Source: Pedobacter sp. UBA4863 (GTDB taxonomy: Bacteria > Bacteroidota > Bacteroidia > Sphingobacteriales > Sphingobacteriaceae). From it: 9,755 nt of DNA. Below, piece by piece: positions 1 to 7,777 of this stretch (its first letter is position 1; each line of letters starts with the position of its first letter). The notes under the pieces were generated by a model. The model was not told where the DNA came from and made no database searches. It saw nothing but the letters and a program-made list of their open reading frames with translations. The position numbers and the translations under genes were made by a program. The DNA lies in the NCBI RefSeq assembly GCF_002399615.1, contig NZ_DHDZ01000036.1, forward strand, positions 138,435-148,189, written 5' to 3'.

Positions 1-54
1 TGGTGACACCAAACTATAGCTATGGGCTGTAGGCGGGTGGTGACACCCGCCTAT
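1..54. repeat. Palindromic intergenic repeat with a duplicated 10-bp motif
   Basis: The 10-base motif TGGTGACACC occurs twice, at 1-10 and 38-47. The second copy sits inside a strong hairpin: 30-39 pairs perfectly with 44-53 (10 bp) around a GTGA loop. The motif is itself nearly self-complementary, so the two copies could also pair with each other. A T-rich tract follows on the plus strand, so the hairpin could end a transcript entering from the left, but the tract is not a clean T-run. No gene overlaps it. I read it as an intergenic palindromic repeat, possibly with terminator activity. Confidence 0.5.
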
Positions 55-96
55 GTATTTATTCTTATTGAAATTTAAATAGCTTCTTAATAAATG

Positions 97-115
97 ACCC
101 CGAGGCAAGCCTCGA
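97..115. repeat. REP-like GC-rich hairpin, copy 1
   Basis: A short GC-rich palindrome in otherwise AT-rich DNA. CGAGGC at 101-106 pairs with GCCTCG at 109-114. It is a diverged copy of the element at 185-205; both fit ACCCCG-R-GGCAAGCC-Y-CGAG, and the two variable positions co-vary (A with T here, G with C in the other), so the stem is kept. It lies downstream of the minus-strand receptor gene and may help end its transcript. Confidence 0.55.
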
Positions 116-150
116 GATATTGGTGGAAAACTGTCTAATTTTTAGCCTTA

Positions 151-169
151 TGAAAACTCTTCGTTTTCA
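151..169. repeat. Short AT-rich hairpin
   Basis: TGAAAAC at 151-157 pairs perfectly with GTTTTCA at 163-169 around a 5-base loop. It lies between the two GC-rich REP-like copies. The stem is weak and there is no U-run directly after it on either strand, so any function is uncertain. Confidence 0.25.
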
Positions 170-184
170 AACTTTCCGCTTTTA

Positions 185-205
185 ACCCCGGGGCAAGCCC
201 CGAGG
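185..205. repeat. REP-like GC-rich hairpin, copy 2
   Basis: CGGGGC at 189-194 pairs with GCCCCG at 197-202. This is the second copy of the element at 97-115, in the same orientation, with compensating changes in the stem. It begins about 30 bases past the stop codon of the receptor gene, on that gene's downstream side, so transcripts of that gene would carry the hairpin in their 3' tail. REP-like families of this kind usually occur many times per genome; that could not be tested here. Confidence 0.55.
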
Positions 206-234
206 CATTATCCGAATAGAGATCTCAAAAGTTT

Positions 235-2718
235 TTAAAACGTTTCTTCGTCAGCTCTTGGTGCTTCTTGTCCCTTTGGTTTTTTCTTTAAACCAAAATT
301 ATCTTTTCCGAAACGGTAAGAGAAGGTTAAAGAGCCCATATTGGCCGGCATAATTCTGCCAAAACTAATTAGGGTAGAGTTAGTGGTGCTTTCCATTTGG
401 AATTTACGAGTGCCAAAAAGGTTTCTAACATTGAAGCTTAAACTGGCATTTTTGTTCATCAAATCCATTTTTGCACCTGCATCAAAGCCGTACATGGCTT
501 TAAATATACCTTGCGCCAATACTTCTTTTGAGCGGTAATCTGCCCTAAATTGTAACGATAGGTTTTTGGCAAGCGATATATTGTTGGTCATGTTAACATT
601 GTAGCTAAGGCCTTCGTTATCTAGTGTCCCAAAACTTGGAACGCCTTCTACCTTGCGGTGGTATAAGTTAAAATTGGTAGTGAAGTTCCATTTTTTTACT
701 AGATCAAACTTTCCAATAAGCTCTACGCCCGTACTGGTGCCGCTGGTTAAATTTTCTGGAACGGTTAGCGTTACGCCTTTTTCGTCGGGTTCAGATCTTA
801 ATCTTTGTATCAGATCGTTGGTTTTGCGGAAATAAGTGCTGCCAATAAATGTTGCCTTTTTAAAGAACTTGCTATAACTTAATTCAAAAGCATGCACATC
901 TTCTGGCATTAAGTTTACATTACCTCTTCGGTGGTTTAACGGGTTCGACACGTCTAAGAAGGGGTTGGTGTCCCAGCCTCTTGGCCTATTTACCCTTCTG
1001 CTGTAGTTTAACTGAATTTGCTGGTCGTTTTTAAGTTTCTGTGTTAAAAACATGCTGGGGTATAAACGTGTATAGGCTATTTTGCCCGGCGTATAGTAAA
1101 TATTTTTATTTACATCGTAGGCGCCCATTTCGGTATTTAAATTGGCATCTTCGCCCCTTAAACCAACTTGGTAGCCAAAATTGCCAATGGTATTTTGGTA
1201 ATTTACGTAAACAGCATGTATGTTGTCGGTACTGCTAAAATCGTTGCTCAGTGTTCTGCTAAATACATAGCTATTGTTAATTAACGAATCGGCCACGGTG
1301 CTGCTGTTCGATTTGTTTACCTGACTGCGGTAGCCGGTTTCTAACTTGCCCGCCTTGCCCAGTGGTAACGTATAATCTAACTGAACATTAAAGTTCTTGT
1401 TGTCTCTTAACCTATTGGTTTTTTGCTCGTCGAGCGGTAAAGAGGTATTTGCGCCATTTACAAAATACTTTTCGGTAAAATAGTTTTCATAACTGTTGTT
1501 ACTGCCCTTGCCCACACTTAAATTAAAAGTAAGCTCTTGTCCTGGCTTCTTAAATTTTTGCGAGAAATCTAAAGCTGCATCGTATGATTTGTTTTTTTCA
1601 TTTTGAAGATTGTTCCTGTTACTTAAATTAAGCGGACTGTTGCCAACTCCATATTCATTTACAGCCATCCATTCGTTCTCATCGCCACCTCTGGTGTTTA
1701 GCCCGCCAGACAAACTAAGTACACTTTTTGGCGCTACATAGTAATCTGCTCCAATTTTTAAGCTATGCCCTTTGTTTAAATCGGTTTCAGTGTTGTTTTG
1801 AGAGGCGTTATTAATGTTGTTGATGGTGTTTTTATAAGTGATGTTGTTATACCCAGACCTAGGCCTGTTGTTATAACGATAGCCATAATTGGTAAACAAG
1901 TTTACTTTTTGGTTTTGGAAACTCATGCTAGCATTTCCGTTGTAGTTGTCTCTATTACCGGCCGTTAATGCAAGGTTGCCATTAAAGCCCAGCTTTCTGT
2001 TTCTTTTTAAAACAATGTTGATGATGCCCGCTTGTCCCTCGGCATCGTATTTTGCAGATGGATTGGTAATTACCTCGATAGTTTCGATAGAGCTTGCCGG
2101 GATAGATTTAAGAATTTGTGCCACATCGCCACCAGCTATTAAAGATTGTTTGCCATCTATTAAAACCTTTACCCCGCTTGCCCCCCTCAACGAAACATTT
2201 CCGTCCATGTCTGTCTGTATCGAGGGTACGTTTTGAAGCACATCTGTAGCGTTGCCGCCCTCGCTCACTAAACTCTGCTCTACAGAAAAAACCTTTTTAT
2301 CTATGCCCAATTGCATTTCGGTTTTTTTAGCGGTAACAGTTACCTCGTTTAGCACATTGCCTTTACCGCCTTTCATTTTAATAGTACCTAGGTTGATGTT
2401 TTTTAAAGCGCCAGTTATAGCAATCGAATCTCTCACCATGGTTTGATAGCCAATATAGCTCGCCCTAAAAGTATAAACACCGTTGGCCAAATTAGGTATG
2501 GTGAAATTACCGTCTAAATCAGATTGAACAATGCTAACTTGGGCTTTTGTTTTTCTGTCTGTAAGCACAGCAGAAGCATATGGAATAGTCTCGTTGGTTT
2601 CGGCATCTACTATTTTGCCGCTAATTTTACCAATATTATTGGTTTGGCCATAAATTTTTACAGTTGCAATACAAATACCAGCTATTAATAAAAGAACTTT
2701 GCGCTTGATCCTATACAT
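235..2718 (-). CDS. Outer-membrane beta-barrel receptor of the TonB-dependent receptor type
   Basis: An 827-residue outer-membrane protein. Residues 1-24 form a signal peptide: basic start (RIKRK), hydrophobic core and likely cleavage after Gly24. Residues about 30-105 look like a carboxypeptidase-regulatory-like (Ig-fold) domain. A plug domain follows at about 130-245, with features such as LQNVPSIQ, SLRGASGVKVLIDGK, SIETIEVITNPSAKYDAEG and AGIINIVLK. The rest, to about 805, is an aromatic-rich beta-barrel (OMP_b-brl_3 style). The final strand, near SLTFSYRFGK, is followed by an unusual charged tail of about 20 residues. Known relatives are nutrient receptors or structurally similar barrels. 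No SusD partner, TonB gene or substrate-pathway gene adjoins it, and I saw no clear TonB box, so the substrate is unknown. It is transcribed divergently from the thioredoxin-fold gene. The ATG at 2718 is supported by the signal peptide starting there. Confidence 0.9.
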   Translation of the reverse strand: MYRIKRKVLLLIAGICIATVKIYGQTNNIGKISGKIVDAETNETIPYASAVLTDRKTKAQVSIVQSDLDGNFTIPNLANGVYTFRASYIGYQTMVRDSIAITGALKNINLGTIKMKGGKGNVLNEVTVTAKKTEMQLGIDKKVFSVEQSLVSEGGNATDVLQNVPSIQTDMDGNVSLRGASGVKVLIDGKQSLIAGGDVAQILKSIPASSIETIEVITNPSAKYDAEGQAGIINIVLKRNRKLGFNGNLALTAGNRDNYNGNASMSFQNQKVNLFTNYGYRYNNRPRSGYNNITYKNTINNINNASQNNTETDLNKGHSLKIGADYYVAPKSVLSLSGGLNTRGGDENEWMAVNEYGVGNSPLNLSNRNNLQNEKNKSYDAALDFSQKFKKPGQELTFNLSVGKGSNNSYENYFTEKYFVNGANTSLPLDEQKTNRLRDNKNFNVQLDYTLPLGKAGKLETGYRSQVNKSNSSTVADSLINNSYVFSRTLSNDFSSTDNIHAVYVNYQNTIGNFGYQVGLRGEDANLNTEMGAYDVNKNIYYTPGKIAYTRLYPSMFLTQKLKNDQQIQLNYSRRVNRPRGWDTNPFLDVSNPLNHRRGNVNLMPEDVHAFELSYSKFFKKATFIGSTYFRKTNDLIQRLRSEPDEKGVTLTVPENLTSGTSTGVELIGKFDLVKKWNFTTNFNLYHRKVEGVPSFGTLDNEGLSYNVNMTNNISLAKNLSLQFRADYRSKEVLAQGIFKAMYGFDAGAKMDLMNKNASLSFNVRNLFGTRKFQMESTTNSTLISFGRIMPANMGSLTFSYRFGKDNFGLKKKPKGQEAPRADEETF

Positions 2719-2805
2719 TTAAAATTGAGGTTTGTTATTAAGAGGGCAAATCTCGTTAATTAAAGGTTTAAAAAAAGGGCGTAACTATTTTATTACAGCT
2801 ATTTT
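2719..2805. promoter_or_regulatory. Shared divergent promoter region
   Basis: This 87-bp gap separates the start codons of two divergent genes, so it probably holds both promoters. TTTG-type candidates for the Bacteroidota -33 box exist on both strands (plus 2731-2734; minus, read from 2750 to 2747), but I found no proper TAnnTTTG -7 box at matching distance for either. Neither gene has a Shine-Dalgarno sequence, which is usual in this phylum. The call rests on gene arrangement rather than a clear motif. Confidence 0.3.
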
Positions 2806-3408
2806 ATGATTAATTACAGTAATATTTTTGATAAAGAAGCGCTAGACTACACTAGCTACAGGAATTTGGTAGATGAGCTTTTGGCTAAAGGCGAAACTAC
2901 TGGTCCAGACAATTCAGAAGCCATGTTGCATTATACGAAAATGAATGTGCAACGTATGAACCGTGTAGATAAAACTACCGTATTGGGCGAAGAATTATTG
3001 TTGACACTGCAAAAGATCGAAGGTAAATATCGCTTTTTGGTAATTATTGAAGGTTGGTGTGGCGATGCTGCCCAAATTGTGCCGGTTATTAATAAAATAG
3101 CTTCGGCTGCGCCAACTAAATTTGATTTAAAGCTTGTTTTACGTGATAAAAATTTGCCATTAATTGATGCGCATTTAACCAATGGTGGTAGAGCAATCCC
3201 GGTATTGTTAATTTTAGATGAAGCAGGTAATTTGGTTTTGCCCAAATGGGGCCCCAGACCTGTTGCCATACAAAATTTAATGATTGAGTGGAAGAAAGAA
3301 GGCTTGGAAATGCCCGAATTGGCTGAAAAGCTACATGGTTGGTATGCAAAAGATAAAACAGTTGCTACCCAGCAAGAGTTGAACGAGCTGTTGAAGCAGT
3401 TACGTTAA
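2806..3408 (+). CDS. Thioredoxin-fold family protein with a single active-site cysteine
   Basis: A 200-residue protein with no signal peptide or membrane segment, so probably cytoplasmic. The centre has a thioredoxin fold: the strand YRFLVIIEG (75-83) leads into W84-C85-G86-D87-A88-A89-Q90, and the cis-proline motif appears as RAIPVLL (Pro132) before a strand and LDEAGN turn. The N-terminal helical stretch and C-terminal helix resemble the Thioredoxin_9-type family, in which WCGD is common. The second cysteine of CxxC is replaced by Ala88, and Cys85 is the only cysteine in the protein. Classical dithiol-disulfide exchange is therefore not possible within one chain; a monothiol, glutathione-like or peroxidase-linked role is conceivable but unproven. 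It stands alone between a divergent receptor gene and convergent hisS. The family call is strong; the cellular role is unknown. Confidence 0.85.
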   Translation: MINYSNIFDKEALDYTSYRNLVDELLAKGETTGPDNSEAMLHYTKMNVQRMNRVDKTTVLGEELLLTLQKIEGKYRFLVIIEGWCGDAAQIVPVINKIASAAPTKFDLKLVLRDKNLPLIDAHLTNGGRAIPVLLILDEAGNLVLPKWGPRPVAIQNLMIEWKKEGLEMPELAEKLHGWYAKDKTVATQQELNELLKQLR

Positions 3409-3444
3409 TAGTTCGTCATTCTGGCGATGAAGATTCATAGTACG

Positions 3445-3520
3445 TCATTTCGAACGTAGAGAGAAATCTAGCATTCTTAATGCAGTTTGTTAGATTTCTC
3501 CTTATTCTTCGTTGAAATGA
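3445..3520. repeat. Long imperfect palindrome between convergent genes, possible two-way terminator
   Basis: Outer arms TCATTTC (3445-3451) and GAAATGA (3514-3520) enclose a perfect 10-bp stem, 3461-3470 with 3491-3500. Inside the loop a third small stem, GCATT (3471-3475) with AATGC (3479-3483), can form. The intervening parts (GAACGTAGA against TTCTTCGTT) are also roughly complementary. The element fills the gap between the end of the thioredoxin-fold gene and the end of hisS, which run towards each other, so it could stop transcription from both sides. A partial second copy of the CGTCATT start occurs at 3414-3420. From memory of the style, related palindromes are common between genes in Sphingobacteriaceae and flavobacteria; this was not checked. 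Confidence 0.5.
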
Positions 3521-3531
3521 TGGGAAGGTGT

Positions 3532-4914
3532 CTATCTCAACCTTTCAATAATATCAGCTATTGCTAACTTTTCTTGCTCGCCACTGGCCATATCTTTAAG
3601 CGTAAGTAAGCCACTTTGCATTTCCTCGTCGCCAATTAAAATAACGTAAGGAATGTTTTTCCCATCGGCATAGCTCATTTGTTTTTTAAGCTTCGCTGAT
3701 GTTGGATAAAGCTCGCTAGCAATATTTGCTTCTCTTAATTGTTGCAACAATGGTAAGGCGTATAATTCGGCTTTTTCATCAAAATTACTGATGAGTACTT
3801 TGGTGCCTTGTTGTGCAGAAGCAGGGAAGAGGTTGAGTTCTTCCAATACATCGTAAATTCTGTCGGCTCCAAACGAAATGCCTACGCCTGTTAAATCTTT
3901 CAAACCGAACATTCCGGTTAAATCATCGTAACGACCGCCGCCGCCAATACTGCCCATGGCAACCTCGTTGGTTTTAACTTCGAAAATGCAGCCTGTATAG
4001 TAGTTTAAGCCACGAGCTAGGGTAATGTCAAGCTTGAGATTTGAGATTTGAGACTTGAGATTTGCAACATAGTCGAAAACTTTCTCGATTTCTTCAATAC
4101 CTTTTAAGCCAACTTCAGAACTTGCTAAAACAGATTTTAAACTTGATAGCTTTTCTTCATTCGAACCTTCCAACAATATCACAGGTTTCAGTTTTTCGAT
4201 ATCTGCATCGGTAAAGCCACGCTCTATTAGTTCTTTGCTCACCCCATCTAAGCCAATTTTGTCAAGCTTATCAATAGCCACCGTCATAGCTACAATAAGT
4301 TCTGGTTTGCCAATAATTTCGGCAATACCGCTTAATATTTTACGGTTGTTAATTTTAATATCGAAATCTTTTAAACCTAAGTTGGTTAGAGCTTCGTGGT
4401 AAATTAGAATAAACTCTGCTTCGTTCAATAGGGAAGGTGAGCCAACTACATCGGCATCGCATTGGTAAAACTCTCTATAACGACCTTTTTGTGGCCTATC
4501 GGCACGCCAAACGGGTTGCACTTGGAAACGTTTAAACGGAAACGTAATTTCGCTTTGGTGCATCACCACGTAACGGGCAAAAGGCACCGTTAAATCGTAG
4601 CGTAAGGCTTTTTCCGAGATTAATGTTAGGATATTTTTCGAGTTGAACTCAAAGCTTTGGTCTTTCAGTTTTTTGTTTTCGGCTTCTTTTAAATAATCGC
4701 CAGAGTTAAGGACTTTGAAAATCAGTTTATCGCCTTCATCGCCGTATTTACCGGTTAAGGTTTGCAGGTTTTCCATGCTTGGTGTTTGTATTTCTGCATA
4801 ACCATATTTCTTGAAAACCGTTTTAATGGTGTCGTAAATATAATTGCGTTTCACCATTTCTATTGGCGAAAAATCTCTGGTTCCTTTTGGTAAGCTTGGC
4901 TTGGTAATAGACAT
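3532..4914 (-). CDS. hisS: Histidine--tRNA ligase (histidyl-tRNA synthetase)
   Basis: A cytoplasmic class II aminoacyl-tRNA synthetase of 460 residues that charges tRNA-His with histidine using ATP. The N-terminus has the family signature PKGTRDFSPIE (9-19). Class II motif 2 lies near 130-152 (RADRPQKGRYREFYQCDAD). The histidine-specific signature ARGLNYYTG is at 300-308, followed by GGGGRYDDL (324-332). Motif 3, GISFGADRI, is at 345-353 with the conserved Arg352. The C-terminal anticodon-binding domain spans about 370-455. Length fits bacterial HisRS, slightly long. The ATG at 4914 puts the PKGTRDF motif at its normal distance from the N-terminus. Odd: residues about 285-294 (NLKSQISNLK), just before the histidine signature, are encoded by a 7-bp tandem repeat. 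The gene stands alone; no operon partner is visible. Confidence 0.97.
   Translation of the reverse strand: MSITKPSLPKGTRDFSPIEMVKRNYIYDTIKTVFKKYGYAEIQTPSMENLQTLTGKYGDEGDKLIFKVLNSGDYLKEAENKKLKDQSFEFNSKNILTLISEKALRYDLTVPFARYVVMHQSEITFPFKRFQVQPVWRADRPQKGRYREFYQCDADVVGSPSLLNEAEFILIYHEALTNLGLKDFDIKINNRKILSGIAEIIGKPELIVAMTVAIDKLDKIGLDGVSKELIERGFTDADIEKLKPVILLEGSNEEKLSSLKSVLASSEVGLKGIEEIEKVFDYVANLKSQISNLKLDITLARGLNYYTGCIFEVKTNEVAMGSIGGGGRYDDLTGMFGLKDLTGVGISFGADRIYDVLEELNLFPASAQQGTKVLISNFDEKAELYALPLLQQLREANIASELYPTSAKLKKQMSYADGKNIPYVILIGDEEMQSGLLTLKDMASGEQEKLAIADIIERLR
4034..4064 (-). repeat. Heptamer tandem repeat within hisS
   Basis: On the plus strand the unit TTGAGAT occurs at 4034-4040, 4041-4047, 4048-4054 (last base C) and 4055-4061, then TTG begins a fifth. 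The repeat is in the coding part of hisS and encodes residues about 285-294. Because 7 is not a multiple of 3, gain or loss of one unit would shift the reading frame before the active-site signature ARGLNYYTG. Confidence 0.85.
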
Positions 4915-4950
4915 GGAGGCAAAAGTACAAAAAAAGGTGTAAGGTTAACG
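4915..4950 (-). promoter_or_regulatory. Probable hisS promoter with -7 box next to the start codon
   Basis: Read on the minus strand, TACTTTTG (4927 down to 4920) matches the Bacteroidota -7 consensus TAnnTTTG. Only five bases (CCTCC) separate it from the ATG at 4914, so the transcript would begin at or very near the start codon, giving a leaderless or nearly leaderless message. I found no exact TTTG -33 box at the expected distance; the stretch there reads AAAACGTTAAC. Such a close arrangement is consistent with the absence of a Shine-Dalgarno sequence. Confidence 0.45.
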
Positions 4951-5080
4951 TTTTGAAGATGGAAGGTTGCGCTCTAGTCTCGAAGAATTTGAAGCACAGT
5001 TCCAGTTTTTATTTAAATGTTAGCTTCTGCCATCTGCTTTATTTCGTTACGCTCATGCTCGCTACTGTTAGGGCTAAATA

Positions 5081-5103
5081 AAAAAACCTGTGTACTAAAA
5101 CCT
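5081..5103. repeat. Left arm of an imperfect inverted repeat bracketing the restriction operon
   Basis: This 23-base stretch matches the reverse complement of 9498-9520 at 18 of 23 positions, the first 11 (AAAAAACCTGT) perfectly. It lies just past the stop codon of res and overlaps it by two bases. The two arms enclose res, mod and the folded region before mod. It contains an A-run, so part of the match may come from low complexity. Confidence 0.35.
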
Positions 5104-7774
5104 ACAACTCTCTTAAAACTTCAATAATAGATTTAGCAGTGTAAGCATTTTCTACAGATTTGGTTGCAAATATCATAAAATACTTATAATTATTTCCTGC
5201 TTTTTCTGCCCACACCCTGCCTAGTTCTCGTTTGTTTCTGCTATCATCGTTATCTAAATGGTCGCCTTTGGTTTCAATTAAAATGATATTCTCCTTATGT
5301 GTTTTGATGATAAAATCTGGGTAATGGTTGTTCTGAAAACCGTTAATGAAAAATCCCCTGCCACGAGATAAATTTCTATGCCAAAATTTAATGTTTTCTA
5401 AAACAGCAATCTCCATAATCATTTTTTGCTCAAGTGTATTCATGTCGTCTTCTCGCTCATAGAGTGATTTTGAAAGCGGAATGCTTAATCTTATTGGCGT
5501 AATTTTTTCGGGAAATGAGAAATTGGCGTGCACTTTTATTTTATTGCTTGCAATCAATGTTTTAAATCTATTTTGAGCATATCCATCCAAAAACTCCTGA
5601 ATTTTATTTTTAAGCTTCTGTACATAAATAAAATCATTATCAATTACGTCACGTATTTGCTCTGCCGATAGATTTTCGAAAACTCGACTTACATACTTTG
5701 ATAATTCTTGTTGTTTTATGGGATACATATCGCCCAATTTGGCCACAATTATACTGCTGATCTGTGTAAGTTGCGATTGTTTTGGTTTTGATAAAATGGT
5801 GTCTATCAGAATATTTTTTGCCCTTGTATTTACGTTCCCAACCTCAACTGTTCCTTTGCTTTCTACAAAATCTACGGCAATGATATCTTTCGAAATCTCA
5901 TCGAATGCTACTTCAGAACCATAAATAGAAAGTTTAAAGCCATCTAGTAGTTTAATTTTATGTAAAAGCTCCCAATCTTCGTTCAGTTCCTCAAAAATCA
6001 CGCTGTGTAATTCGTCTTGTTTTTCAATAAAAAACTGTGGCAATCTCAACTCATTTATATCTTCCCGAAACTGTGCATCAACGTTATATTGTTTAGGTTG
6101 TTTTTTCATTACATCGGTAAAAAGAGAAATATTTTCATCAATATCGGTTTGATTTAGTTTTTCTTCGAATGCTTCGCCTTGCTTGGTTGCTTGTGCAGTT
6201 AAATCAGAAAGAAGAGGATTGTTTTGCGCAATGGTACTTAATGTAACCACTTCATTAGGGTTAAACGCTACCTGAGCAATATCAAAATCTTCATCAGATT
6301 TTTTACTATATGTCTCTTGCGGCTCCTCAAACAAATTTTGTTGTAAAATTTCGTTTGGTGTTAGTGCTACTTCGGATTGTTCTTGTGCAAAATAATCGTT
6401 TTTACTAAAGCCTGCATCTTGCAAGCCTTTTACAATTTTATCTAGCGTTTCGTTAAACTTTGCCGAAGCGGTTAGTACAAAAGACATATTAAGCAAGGGG
6501 TTTTCGTGTTTTACCACGTATGGTTGTCGTAAAACCCTGCCTAAAATTTGTTCTACATCAACTGACGAACTTTTATCTGCTAATGACGCCAATATATAGG
6601 CATTAGGGCAATCCCAGCCTTCTTTTAAAGCATTTACCGTAATAATGTACCTAACAGGGCATTCTTTACTATTTAGGTTAATACCCTTCAGTTCATCAAT
6701 ATTGCTTGTCTTTATTTTTATCTGCTCTTCTGGGATTTGCAACTTTACCAACTGTTCTTTTATTTTTTGAAAAGTAGTGTTGCCTTTACCTTGGATGTTT
6801 GATTGTGCCTGAAACAAAATAATTGGACGAATATGTTTTCCAGTTTCTTTCTCTTCGGCTTTTGCATGCAATTCGAGCTGTCGTTGCAAATGCAAAGCAC
6901 TTGTAATTACCTCTTCTTTTTTATGATGATTGTAAACAATAACTGGCAATTTTACCATGTTTTCCTTTTTCAATGCCAATGCATTTACAAAAGAAATAAT
7001 GTTGCTACTTTCTTTTGGCGTAGCTGTTAAATCTAAAATTAGCGAAGGATTAAGGTTTTGTAACATTTCCTTACTCAAATCACTTTCGGCATTATGGCTT
7101 TCATCTACAATAACCACAGGATTTAGACTGCGTATGATATTAATTAAAGCAGTTTCGTCTGTGTCTGGTAAAAGGAAATCTTTATTTACTATCGTACCTC
7201 TAAAAGTTTCTAATGCTCCGTTTTCTTGATATACTTTTCTGTCGTCTTGTTTGCGAGAGTTTACCCGCAAACTGCTAAAATTGAACACAAAAATATTTAA
7301 CTGCTCAGTTACTGACGATGGGTTGAAATTGGCACCTTGCAACAACTGCTCTTTTTCATAAACCTCTACACGATTGCTGAACAAGCTGTTTAGTTTTTCG
7401 CGGTACGGATGATGCGGATTGGATAAGTTTTTAACCGTTTGTTGTAACAAATTTGACCATGGCACCAACCACACAACCGCTTTTGGATTGCCTTTATTAA
7501 AATGCTTGTTAATGCTGTGTAAAGCATTAACGGCTATAAAAGTTTTGCCACCGGCAGTAGGCACTTTTATGGCAATATGCACTGCGTTTGGCACATGATC
7601 CACATAGGGTTTCATGCCTGTAAACGAACCGTTTAATTGCGGGCTATAAGCAACACCTAGTTTATCTTCCCAATATTTGGCAAATGCTTTTGCAGGTGTT
7701 GGGTGTTGCTGTACATGATCTAAAAACTCTTCTAAATCTTTGATTACCTTTTGTTGATAGGGCTTTAATTCCAT
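5102..7774 (-). CDS. res: Type III restriction enzyme Res subunit (helicase-nuclease)
   Basis: An 890-residue superfamily 2 ATP-dependent translocase joined to a nuclease, acting on DNA as a complex with Mod. Helicase motifs appear in order: motif I PTAGGKT (72-78), Ia WLVPWSNLLQQT (102-113), II DESH (224-227), III TAT (250-252), the motif V region EGWDCP (385-390) and VI QILGRVLRQP (409-418). The C-terminal nuclease is of the PD-(D/E)xK type: Pro819-Asp820, then Glu834-x-Lys836 within IETKGD. In the known mechanism, ATP use drives communication between two inversely oriented unmethylated sites, and cleavage occurs some 25 bp from one of them. Length is near normal for Res and no motif is missing. 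The ATG at 7774 lies 3 bp after the mod stop, so translation is probably coupled to mod. Other SF2 helicase-nucleases share these motifs, but the adjacent mod settles the call. Confidence 0.95.
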   Translation of the reverse strand: MELKPYQQKVIKDLEEFLDHVQQHPTPAKAFAKYWEDKLGVAYSPQLNGSFTGMKPYVDHVPNAVHIAIKVPTAGGKTFIAVNALHSINKHFNKGNPKAVVWLVPWSNLLQQTVKNLSNPHHPYREKLNSLFSNRVEVYEKEQLLQGANFNPSSVTEQLNIFVFNFSSLRVNSRKQDDRKVYQENGALETFRGTIVNKDFLLPDTDETALINIIRSLNPVVIVDESHNAESDLSKEMLQNLNPSLILDLTATPKESSNIISFVNALALKKENMVKLPVIVYNHHKKEEVITSALHLQRQLELHAKAEEKETGKHIRPIILFQAQSNIQGKGNTTFQKIKEQLVKLQIPEEQIKIKTSNIDELKGINLNSKECPVRYIITVNALKEGWDCPNAYILASLADKSSSVDVEQILGRVLRQPYVVKHENPLLNMSFVLTASAKFNETLDKIVKGLQDAGFSKNDYFAQEQSEVALTPNEILQQNLFEEPQETYSKKSDEDFDIAQVAFNPNEVVTLSTIAQNNPLLSDLTAQATKQGEAFEEKLNQTDIDENISLFTDVMKKQPKQYNVDAQFREDINELRLPQFFIEKQDELHSVIFEELNEDWELLHKIKLLDGFKLSIYGSEVAFDEISKDIIAVDFVESKGTVEVGNVNTRAKNILIDTILSKPKQSQLTQISSIIVAKLGDMYPIKQQELSKYVSRVFENLSAEQIRDVIDNDFIYVQKLKNKIQEFLDGYAQNRFKTLIASNKIKVHANFSFPEKITPIRLSIPLSKSLYEREDDMNTLEQKMIMEIAVLENIKFWHRNLSRGRGFFINGFQNNHYPDFIIKTHKENIILIETKGDHLDNDDSRNKRELGRVWAEKAGNNYKYFMIFATKSVENAYTAKSIIEVLREL

Positions 7775-7777
7775 TGC

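Noticed and set aside
1041..2446. Plus-strand reading frames of 64-96 codons opposite the receptor gene.
   Set aside because: They are shadows of the long minus-strand gene, with no domain, start signal or independent support.
5080..5101. A possible intrinsic terminator directly after res, suggested by the T7 run on the minus strand.
   Set aside because: No GC-rich stem precedes the T-run, so it lacks the required hairpin.
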